Assembly (NCBI GenBank): GCA_014871385.1 | Contig: CM026423.1 | Location: 16,419,690-16,483,689 of the forward strand | DNA from: Ceratodon purpureus | Lineage: Eukaryota; Streptophyta; Bryopsida; Pseudoditrichales; Ditrichaceae | Reading direction: 5' to 3' | Length of the DNA stretch: 64,000 nt | Shown here: piece by piece, positions 13,401 through 25,400 of the stretch | How positions within the stretch are numbered: the stretch's first letter is position 1 | Layout: each line of letters opens with the position of its first letter | Translations under genes and position numbers: made by a program | Notes under the pieces: model-generated | Databases searched by the model: none | What the model was told of the DNA's origin: nothing | What the model saw: the letters and a program-made list of their open reading frames with translations, nothing else

Positions 13401-16400
13401 TTAGTATAAAAGTACATATGCTTTCAAATACTAATTTTATGAATAAACTGATCTAAAATTCTAAATGAAACAATGGTGATTTATTAGGTTGATCTTGCGG
13501 AGCTTGCACCAATATTGGAAGAAAGATCAGCAATTACAAACAAATTACTAACTCAAGTTGCTTTTGATCAAGCAGCTGCACAAAAGGTTATATAATATAT
13601 GTGTATAATAATAATTTATTTAAAATTAGTATGCTATAAAGGAAATATGGCACAATTAGAATAAGCCTAAAGATTTAATCTAAAACACATTATGTTTCAT
13701 GATTGATAATTGATTTTTTGGTGGATCATATTCTAATTTTATTGTATAAATGTATCAAATAATATATAATAACATTCAAATGTATCAAAATACATTCAAA
13801 ATTGAATTACCAGCCATATGAAATATTTTTTCCAAGGCTAGCTTAGAGATGTATATTGAATTGTTATTTATGTATGCAATAAAATGCAAATCCAATGAAT
13901 TTAAATGAATTTTTTCTTTAAAACTTACTTTTTGGATTTTAACATAAATACAATAAATATATGTTTTTTCATTTTTTACTAAACAAGGACAAGTTTATCA
14001 TAACAATACAGAATAAACATAGTAGTAGATAAGTATATTTCAGATTGAAAATGAAAGAGACTAATAGTCCATTTTTTACAGTAATACATTTAGAAATTAG
14101 TATGTATAAACTTAATAAAAGATATTCTCATCATCATATTTTATATTAATGAAAAATAAATAAAAAATAAGATATACATGCTATATTTAAAGCTGGTTCT
14201 TTCATATGTAAAATGAGGCTACTTGGTCTTTATTTTAAAAACTTATTATTAATATATTTATAATAACTATTTAGTGAAGTTCATAAAGAAAGATGAACTT
14301 TTCTAAATAGTTATACGGTTTTTTAAACTAATTAAAGAATAATCAATTAATATCCACGGAATATATCTATATGAATTTGTAAATGTTTCATTGGTAGTAG
14401 AAAACAACATCTTCTCAAAACCTTTAAAAGTAATTTATTTGAATTTAATGATATGTGATAATAAATAGGCACCGCAAATGACCAATCTGTTCCAAAAAAA
14501 TGATGTACTTCTAAGTGCACAAGCTATAAAGTAATGCCTTTAGTATAGATCACTTGTTTGCCGATGACTTCTCTTTGGATTCAAATTTAGAACTACTCCA
14601 AAAAATAATGTACAAAATGTGAAACAAGTTCACTGTCTCCTTTCAAGGATTATAAAGATTGATGATGAGCAAATTTTGGATTTTTGTCATCAAATTCAAT
14701 AGGTCACTTAGAGAAATGTGCTAAGAAATTTTTTAATTGAATTCATAGACTTTAAAATATAAAGGAAATATAACCTTTCTAACACTTGCAACATACAAAT
14801 GTGTTGAATTAAAATTGGCAAAATAGAAGAAAAGATGTAGTGAAAAATCATGACTCTAACATAGGATGAGTGAATAATGATTAATCCAATGGATCACTTG
14901 TGAAACTTCATCTTCTTACAATCAATATTGTATAGTATGCTATTTTTTGTCGTTCATGAAATTGTAGCCTAAGAACATGAATGAGTGACAAAGGTAGAAG
15001 AGTGCAACATTTTCAATAGTGAAAAGATCAAAGAATAGATATACCTAGCAATAAATTTGTGAAAAAATTATTATATCATAATGCCAAATTATCTTTGAAT
15101 CTTATTAGTGTGTGGTAACTTGAAAGAAAACACTTTCTTTATATTTGCTGCAAACTTAAGCCCTCAAGGTCAACGCCTAAATCGCTTGTTTGTGTTCACT
15201 AAATGTGCAATTATTCGTAGTGGGAGCACTTCCTCAAGACTTCACCGCCGATCTTGGATCTTAAATGTAGTGTACAATTGTGGTCCAAAAATGGGAAGAA
15301 TCCATCGTACAAATGCCGAGCATATAAGGTTTGAGGACCAAATGTGAGTGTGACTTGAGGGGCGTCTTTTAAGCCCTTTTGACTTTGAGGGATTAAAGGA
15401 TATTTATAATTTCCACTTCACACCTAAAATACAATCATGAAAATCAAATGAATTATGATACTCAGCTAAACCTTAGTTGAAAGGCTAAACAATAGACTTC
15501 GTTGTCAGTCACTTCTCTGAAGCTCTCATAGCTGTATTTTAGATTGTATTTTGTAGTAAGCATATTAACTTGTTTTAAAATTCAATGTAATGCTCAATTG
15601 TGCATATTATATGTCCATGTAATCAAAAATTTCATAAAAATATGATTACATTTCAAAGATTGAATGATAGCAAAATTAGTTTTCCTTAAGTTTAGAGACC
15701 ACCAAACTCTTACAAACCGAATATAGTGAGACCACAAAGTTCTTCCATTTTCTCCCAACTATTTGAAGTAAAAAAGATAATACAATAAAGCAAAACTCAT
15801 GGTATCTAAGTCAAATACCTAATGCCTTTACAAATAACTCTAATAATTCCTAAAAACTTGATATTTGTAATTCAAAATAATTGGTAAGAAATTGCTCACA
15901 ATACCTACTTTTTTCAAGATGTAAGAATACCACACATTTCTTTAAAATGACAGTGACTTGCAAAATTGATTGAATTTTTTGGATCTTGTTCGCCTTTATT
16001 TTGAATTTCTTTTCATTCTAAAGAGTATCTTATCTAATATTTTCTTTGCATACAATAACCATATAATGATTTTTTTTCCTTTAAATCCTTAGTAGTAGTC
16101 TTTTTTCCAAGACATTGTCAAGTAGCATCTCCACTCATAAAAAGAATCTTTGTTATTTTTTACTTTTGTAAGCTACATGGCACAAAAAATTATCATGTGT
16201 GGAGCTTACACATGCAAAATATGCAAAAAAAATCTATTAAGTTCCATAAGACATGAAAAGAGAAGAGTGAGATGATAGTACTATATCATTTTAAATATGT
16301 AAATTTCACTTGGATTGATATATCATTTGGAAGGCTACTTGAAAAGAACTTAAAATCACGTTATGCATTCGTCAAGATCCATGTGTAGACCCATGTCTTC

Positions 16401-19400
16401 GTAGAAAAAGCTCACCACGATGATGGTGGGAGAGAACGACAACATATATCCTCGTACACAAGGGACCAAACAACTTAAGAATGAATTCAATAAGTTTCTG
16501 ATTTAGAGGCTATTCAAGAATAGGTTATTTCAAGTGCCCATTCAAAGGATCAAGGGACTTAATAAGGAATTCAATAAGTTGATAATAGAAAACCTAGTTT
16601 TTTTAAAGTCTTGAACAAATTTCTAATAATGAAAACATAAACCATTTATGCAATGTCAATTCCACTCAAAAAATTCATGATTTTTGATTGAAAAGATAAA
16701 TTTTGATAGCAATCACATTAGGAGAAATTGAACATGTATCTTGCTTCTTTTGTAGGTATAGATCTCAACTAGCACCTCGGAGTCTATGCCAGTCACTTAA
16801 ATTTTAGTATTATAGAGTGATAGAATTTAAGAATTAAAATACACCTCATAGTGATGAAAGAATAGTTTTGACAAATGTATGATATATTTAGTTTATCTTA
16901 TAAATTATTCAATATTTTTCCATTTCTCATTTGTAAATATATGACATCAAAACTATTTTCATAAATTAAGTGTAATATTGAATCTCTTAAATACTAAATA
17001 AATTATTCATCTATATTAATTTAGAAATGAATCCTTACAATAATCATATATTTGTCTATATTTTTAAATTATTTATATACATTCAAATCATTGTGTTAAC
17101 TATATATCTATCACAAATAGATGTAATGATCTCTTTTTCAATCAAAAAAATGGAAAACAATATCTCTAGGTGAAAGATACGGTCGCTTCAGATGAAGAAC
17201 AAGTAAAACAACAAGCAGCTGCAACACAATTAATCAAAGACGATGCTCAAAAGGACTTAGATGCAGCTTTACCAGCCTTAAACGCAGCATTAACTGCTTT
17301 GAATTCTCTGAACAAGAATGATATTACTGAGATCAAATCCTTTTCAAAGCCTCCGCCGCTGGTATTGACAACCATGGAAGCTGTTTGTGTTCTCTTTGGT
17401 CAAAAGGCTGATTGGGATACATCCAAAAAGGCAATGTCTTCTCCCAAAACTGCATAAATCAATTTTTGTTTTTATTCAATTTTTCAATCTATGATCTTGT
17501 CCTACACTGTTATACAAGATTATACTCTATTACATTATATTATTTAATTATATTTATATAGAAGAAAAATATCAAATGTTTGAATTTATAATACTAACTC
17601 ACATGCGTTTGTTTATTATTTATTTTATTTTTGTTTTTTTGCAGCTCATGGGTGATACAGGTTTTATCAAATCTTTGATTGATTTTGACAAAGACAACAT
17701 TACAGAGCCAACACAAAAAAAGCTGGCCATTTATATTAATAACCCAAATTTTCTCCCAGAATTTGTAGTAAAACAAAGTAAAGCAGCAACAAGTCTTTGT
17801 ATGTGGGTCAGAGCCATGGATGTATATGCGAATGTCGCTAAAGTTGTTGCGCCCAAAAAAGCTGTGCGTATATTTTAATGCTTTGAAACGTAAAAATGTT
17901 GAGTGCCGTAGTGGAAACCATGCCTTCCATGACCAAAACTTTTGGTCAAATTGGTCAGAAGTGACCAAATTATGACCAATTTGACCAAAATTTTTGGTCA
18001 TAGAGGGCATGGTTTTCACTAACTTAGAGGTGCCATATTTCATAAAACAAATCAATTGTGTAAAGTTGTAGACTTAAACAAACTTTTGCTGAAACCTACA
18101 AGTTTTGCGAAAACCTTCTTCAACTAAATTTTTGCTAAAATTCATATTTTTAGGTTTTAGCAAAAGCCGAAGGTGAACTTAAAGCAGCTGATGAATTGTT
18201 GGCTCAAAAACGAGGTGAACTTGCAATTGTTGAAGAACAAGTAAGAATACTGTTGGAGAATTTAAAAAAAGTGGAAGATGACATGGCAGCATTAAAGGGG
18301 CAAGCTTTGTTAACTGAAAATCGTTTGATCAGAGCTGGAAAATTAACGGCTGCATTGGGTGATGAAGCTGTAAGTACAAGTCTTTATCTGTAAAATTTGT
18401 TGGAGAATATAGAAGAATAAATTCATCCATTACGTAAGGAGGCTTTTGAATTCCTTTTCTTGTTGCGTGAATATAATTTATAAGATGTTTTAAATTTTAG
18501 TTGAAAATCATAATGGTTCACTATAGGTTCGATGGAGAGAAACAGCAATTGATATTGAAGAAAAGCGAAAACTACTTGTTGGCGACGTTTTCCTATGTTC
18601 AGCTTGCATTTCTTATTATGGAGCTTTCTCCGGAGCTTATCGAGAGATTCTTGTAGAAAATTGGATTAGTCATTGTTTGGTACAAATAATCTTTGACATG
18701 TTATAATAATTTTAATCAATTAAGTAGTGAACAATTATGACCACAAGTCTCTTAAACCCCTAAAGGTGTTGGCATCAGTATTCTAAAACTTTTACTTTGA
18801 AAAGCCATCTTTGATCTTGTTTGTATGGAAAAAATTTCATACTAGTCCAAGATGTTATAAAGATTTGACAAGAATTTTAGCACAAAGGGCTTTAGTTTTG
18901 TAGACTTTCTAACCTTTTCTGCCACTACAAAGTCATTTTTGGATCCATTTATGAATTCTTATGATTATTTTGCAGCAATGCTTTGTAAACATCATGTTGA
19001 AAAAATTCATATTGAAATGTTTTTGATTGAAAAATATTTATGAATGAAATTTTTAACTTTGAAATAGCTAGAAGCAAACCTTAGAACCAAATTTCATATT
19101 TGATCATTAAGGTAGAGATGGATATTCCTGTGAGTTTAAGCCATTCAGCATATTTGGGATTGAGAAAACTATGGGGATAAAATTTATACAAATAGAAGTT
19201 AGGTCGAAAATCACAAATCTGATTTTTTAATATTTTTTTCGAAATTTATCAAATTTTCATGAATATTTGAAGTGCAACATTGTAGACCACTATTTCCGTG
19301 AGTAGGTATATGCAATACAAAGATTCTTGCATGGAGAACATGATAGGTTGTTATACAATCTGTTGAGTGTGGTAGTCAGGTGTTGTCTGCTCAGATATTG

Positions 19401-22400
19401 GTGCACTGATAGGCCACGGAATTAGAACCCTGACGGGAATACCCATCTCTACCTTACCATCTCCAAATCAATGAATCTCAAATGTCTATATATGATTTAT
19501 ATTATCCATAACAATTATACAAAAAAGATTGCACTTATGAGACTTCTACTTATACCCATGGCACATTGAAACCAATTATGTTTTTTGACCCAAAGGATTA
19601 TAATATAATTTACCAAAAACAATAAACACAACACCTATGATAATATTTCATCATTGACAATATCACCTTATTAAAAGAATTAAAAATTAAAAATTATTTT
19701 AGTAATGTTTTCATAAATAAAACTAAACACCATTTTAAATTTCATTCTTTTAAGAGAGTATATTAAAAATTATATATATGAAAATGGCCACTTCTTAATT
19801 GAAATTTAACACTAAAGTAGAATAAACATGGCAGACAGACAACCATCTCTATTGATACTTTGCATTATATTAGTTGTTCATTTTTCTAAAATCCCATGTG
19901 TAAATTAAAATTATTAGTGATTATTTTTATTTGTTCATGAACCAGAGTGAAGAAATACCATGCTCTCAGAATTGTACACTACGAGCCATTTTAGCAACTC
20001 CAGTTGAAGTGCGTGAATGGAATATTTGGGGTCTTCCATCGGATGATGTTTCAGTTGATAATGGCATTTTAGTAACACGAGGTCGAAGATGGCCATTAAT
20101 GATAGATCCACAAGTAAAAAACCAAACTACCTTTATATGAAACAAATACTCATAACTAAATTAAATATATATCTTGCATGAATAGATTCTTTTAAATTAT
20201 AAAAATACTATGTTTCAAATGATTGATTATTTTCTTTTAGAATTTGTCTTGTGAAAAAAGTTACAGATCTATAGAAAATGTTGTTATTGTATTATTATAG
20301 TAACACGTTGTGATAAAAACTACCCTCTTTAGATTATTCTAATTTTTCTTGTTCTTTCTTCTATTAAATTTAAATACCATTGAGCATTATAAATACATGT
20401 ATGTAGGCTCAAGCAAATAGTTGGATTAAAGCTATGGAAAGCAAAAATGGATTAAGAGTTGTTCGCTTAACTGATGCTAATTTATTAAGAATTTTAGAAA
20501 GTAGTATTAGACTTGGAAATCCAGTCTTACTTGAAGATATTGGAGATAGTCTTGATCCAGCATTAGAACCTATTTTACAAAAACAGGTAAGTTTTTGAAA
20601 GACCATTATTTTCATCTAATATGTTGTTAAATATTCAAATTTGAAGATTTTTTTAAACACTAAATAGAGACATAGATATTAAAGTATATAGATGTGTTTC
20701 TCTTTACAGAACATATTGAATTAGATGTTACCTTCATATTGATTTTTATTTAAATTATTTTATTTGCAAAACATTCATTAATATGATAATATCAAATTTT
20801 CATTTAAAGATATATTTACATCAAAATTTTAATTTATAATTCTATCAAACATTCAAATTATATTTTCGTTTAATATTATAACTAATATTTAAAATTTTAA
20901 ATAGGTCTTCTTCAAAAAAGGACGATGGTTGATACGCATGGGTGATACAGATGTAGATTATGATCCTAATTTTAAATTATATATGACTACAAAATTATCC
21001 AATCCACATTACATGCCAGATGTGTGTATCAAAGTCACATTAGTAAATTTTATTGTTACAATGAAAGGATTAGAAGACCAATTATTAGGTGATGTTGTAA
21101 GAAAAGAAAGAGCAGATCTGGAAGAACAAAATGATAGGCTTGTAATCTCTATTAGTAGTGATAAAAAACAATTGAAAGATCTCGAAGATAAAATATTAAA
21201 AATGTTGAAAGAGAGCGAAGGAAATATTTTGGACAATGAGGTTCTTATAAATACACTAGAAACATCCAAAATCACATCAGGTGTTATTTCGCAGCGTGTA
21301 AAAGAAGCTGAAGTAACTGAGCGCGAGATCACGGCTGCCCGTGAATTATATCGTGGAGTTGCAAATCGTGGATCCATATTATACTTTGTTATTAGCGATC
21401 TTGCGTTAATAGATTCTATGTATCAATATTCTTTAACTTTTTTCAATCACATGTTCAATGTCTGCATAGATTTGAGTCCAAAGGCAGAAGAACTAGATGA
21501 ACGTTTAGATATATTAATTAGATTTACAACGGAATACATGTATTTCAATGTTGCTCGAGGATTATTTGAAGAACATAAACTCACATTTTCATTTCTCATT
21601 TGTACAACAATAATGCGCTATGCTGGAGAGATTGATCCATTAGAATGGAGATTTCTTCTACTATATGCTGCAGGTGCGGATCCTCAAGAAGGTTCTTTGG
21701 CAAAACCTGATATTAATTGGATAACTGAAAAAGTTTGGACCAATCTATTACTTTTAGAGGAACTTTCGACTAATACTTTTGAAACATTGTGCAAAGTAAG
21801 TATCATTTTCTATCTCATTGAATTCAAACAAAATATAATACATAAAATACAAAAACTTATAAAATAAGATAAGAATCTCAAATAAAATCAACTTCAATAA
21901 AAATAAATTTACAATATTTCTAAATTAAGTATGAATGTTTGATGTAGATATAAGTTCAATTCAAAATTTAGATTCAAAAATCAAATGGTTTTAACAATTT
22001 ATCTCTTGTATTGGAGATTGTAACACAGGGAGATTATATTGGGAATGATTTCATAAAATTCTTACAATGGAATTTATTTAAATTAAAATTAAAATTAAAA
22101 GTTAAAAACTATAATAGCAATATGTATGGATAAAATAGAAATATTTAATTTGATTTTTTTACATTACAATTTGAAGGCTCTTGAGAATGTGTCAAATGAA
22201 TTGTAACATTTATCAATATTCACTTCAATTGCATTCACAGTAGATCTTGTAGATTGAAGTAAATAAAAAAAAATCTTATAATTTTTTTAATTTTAATTTA
22301 TAATGAATCCAAAGTGTAGTAAATCACAATCTTTTGTGTTCATTACATACAATCTTTATAATGTTTAAATTAATAGTTTCTAACATAACAACAAAATTCT

Positions 22401-25400
22401 GTAAACAAAGAATGTATCATTTTAACATTCAATGTATTATTAGGATTGATGTATACTAATAATGTTTTTTCTAAAATGTGATTTCAGGGAATAGCAGATG
22501 ATCCAGAAGCATGGAAACCTATATTCTTGAATACAGATCCTCACTTAGAGACATTGCCTGGAAAATGGTCCACAGACATAGCCTTATTTCAATGGCTCAT
22601 GATACTCAAAGTCATCCGCGAAGAAAAGCTTGTATTTTCTTGTGAAGTGTTTATAGCCAAACTACTTGGAAAACAATTCATAGGTTCCAAACCCTTACTT
22701 TTGGATGAAGTGTTTCCAGATTCATCAAACACAACCCCTATCATATTCATTCTATCGACTGGGGCGGATCCATCCGGTATGCTTCAAAGATTTGGCGAAA
22801 AACTAGATAGACGAGCAGGTGAACGCTTGCACATGATTTCGTTGGGCCAAGGCCAAGGACCCATTGCTGAAACCTTGATTTCAAAATCGAAAAAAAGCGG
22901 AGATTGGGTGTGTCTTCAAAACTGTCACTTGGCGAGTTCATGGATGGTGCCGATGGAACGAATCATTGAAAGGTTTTTACCAGATAAATGGGAAATTCAC
23001 GACGATTTTCGATTGTGGCTTACTTCCTTGCCATCACCAAAATTTCCCGTATCCGTACTTCAGGTTTGAATTCTTTGATCTTGTACAAAGATTATTCTCT
23101 TATAACTATATTGTTATGTGTATATAGTAAAATATTAATTATTTGCATCCTTAATGCATACAAAAACAATCAATGTAAAACAAAAGTCAACATTGTTTAC
23201 AATACGACTCTCGTGTTCATGTATTGTAACATGATATAAGTTTAAATGTATCTTACAAATATTGGAAAATTTTCTTGAAATCTTTTGGTAAAATAAATTG
23301 AAGAAGATATTATTTAATGTATGTTGTGATGCAGAATGGCATAAAACTCACCAATGAGCCTCCAAAAGGATGCAGAGCAAATTTATTAAATACCTATGCC
23401 AATTTAAGTCCAGAATATCTAGAAAATTGCACTAAAAGGACACCCTGGAAGAAATTAATGTTTTGTATTTCGTTCTTCCATGCAGGTGGAATATATGTAG
23501 TTTGTTTTATACTAGTTCAATGTGAAATATATGAATATGTAGATAGAACTATAATAAATTTGAAAATTAATTGTATTCTTATTCAATTGTTCTTCCTTAA
23601 GATACATCTTTTACAAAATTTTAAGACAACATATATATATATTACTCAATATCATACAAAATAAAATCATTAATTACAAGTATACACTCTGATCTCTTAC
23701 ATGTGTAAAATGTAATGTTTTAAATATAGCTCTTTAAGAGATAATGTTTCTAATTTAAATAATAAATTTGATAAGATTTAAGTTATTAGTATTTATATTT
23801 GATAATATTGATTTTCAGTTATACAAGAGCGAAGAAAATTTGGACCTTTGGGTTGGAATGTAAAATATGATTTTAATAATAGTGATTTGGAATGTGCACT
23901 TTGTACATTATTCATGTTTTTGGAGGAGCAAGAGGAAATTCCTTGGCCAGCCCTACTTTATGTTACAGGTTACAATTTCATAATTGAATAGTTTTTATTT
24001 AAAAGAATTGCATGTAATATAGCTGGATTTCATGTCTTAAATCTATGCAAATTTTTGGCATTATGAGAAAAAATGACTTCAATTAGTTTGTATTATGTTG
24101 AGATTCAAAAAATTACCTAATATTAATTTTTAGTAAATATTTATTAGTTATTTAAAATAATATTAATATTAGTTATTTTGATCAAAAATTTATTCATATT
24201 ATAGAAGAATGAAGTAAATCGTCAATTTCTATATCTTGATTTTTTTAATAAGGGTCATATGCATCTAAAATACTTTTTGGAGTAGTAGGTATATAATTGA
24301 AAATCAAAGTAAAGTCAAACATTATTTAAAGAAAGTACATAGTAAACAATAAACTGTGAAGAAATTTAAATAAATATCATAGTCCAATTACCAATGACAA
24401 GGTTATTTCTGAAAGAAATGGCCATATTTGAATAGGTGAAATTAACTATGGAGGACGAGTTACAGATGATCTAGATAGAAGATGTCTCATGAGTAATTTG
24501 CGACACTTCTATGACCCAATTGTACTAGAAGACAATTTCAAATTTACCGAATCCGGTATATATAAGTCACCGGTTGAAGGAATACATAGTGATTATGTTG
24601 AGTACATTATATCGTTGCCTAACAGTGAGGGTCCCGATGTTTTTGGAATGCATGAAAATGCATTGATTACCTTTCAACTTCAAGAAAGTAATAAAATATC
24701 AAATGTTGTTTTAAGCATTCAACCTCGAGCAACGGGAAGTAGCGGCGGAAAGAGCTCTGATGAAGTTGTTGGTGAGTTAGCCGAAAAAATTGCCATCTCT
24801 TTACCAGGACCGTTAACACCGCATGACGTAGCTGCAGTAGAGTCAATCTACGGAGAAAACGGACAAATGAGTTCTCTCATGGTGGTGCTCTTTCAAGTAA
24901 GAAAAAAATATAGAAATAATTGTAATTCTTTATTTGACTACAATAATTTGAATTTTGAAATACAATTATTCATCCTTAAACAAAATCATATTATAAAGGT
25001 AAATTGAATTTATAAAGAGATTGAAAGTTGAATGAAGATTTAACTATACCTCTCATATACAAACTATCTAAAAAATTCACTATATCCATGTTACTTAATT
25101 CCGTATGTGAAATAATTCAAATAAAAAATAATATGTCGGTAAATAATTAACCTTTTTCTTGTTTCTTGTGATTAAATAACATATCATATTCAAAGTGCAA
25201 TGTTGAAATGGAAATTTGAATGAATCTACAATTCTAACACAACAAACTAGTATTATTTTGGCATTATGGTTTTCATAATTTAAATTATAAATACATTCAT
25301 TCAAAACAGGAATGTGAAAGGTTTAATAAGTTGTTGGTCCGAATGGTATTCACATTAGATGAATTGCAACGAGCAATTAAAGGATTGGTCGTAATGTCTG

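Larger units (their letters stand above)
13054..18679 (+). other. Dynein stalk coiled coil and microtubule-binding domain
   Basis: Coiled-coil 1 runs through exons 13054-13586 into the start of 17170-17430. The microtubule-binding region ([26 protein letters not shown]) is in 17645-17863. Coiled-coil 2, rich in Glu/Lys heptads, is in 18154-18679, ending with [12 protein letters not shown] 3583-bp intron (13587-17169) interrupts coiled-coil 1. Confidence 0.86.

Noticed and set aside
15108-15347. 79-codon frame in the long dynein intron
   Set aside because: No recognisable motif, no splice context joining it to dynein, and mixed composition; treated as chance.
17594-18055. 153-codon minus-strand frame overlapping a dynein exon
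   Set aside because: It runs across the dynein exon 17645-17863 on the opposite strand and the foldback, and has no family resemblance.
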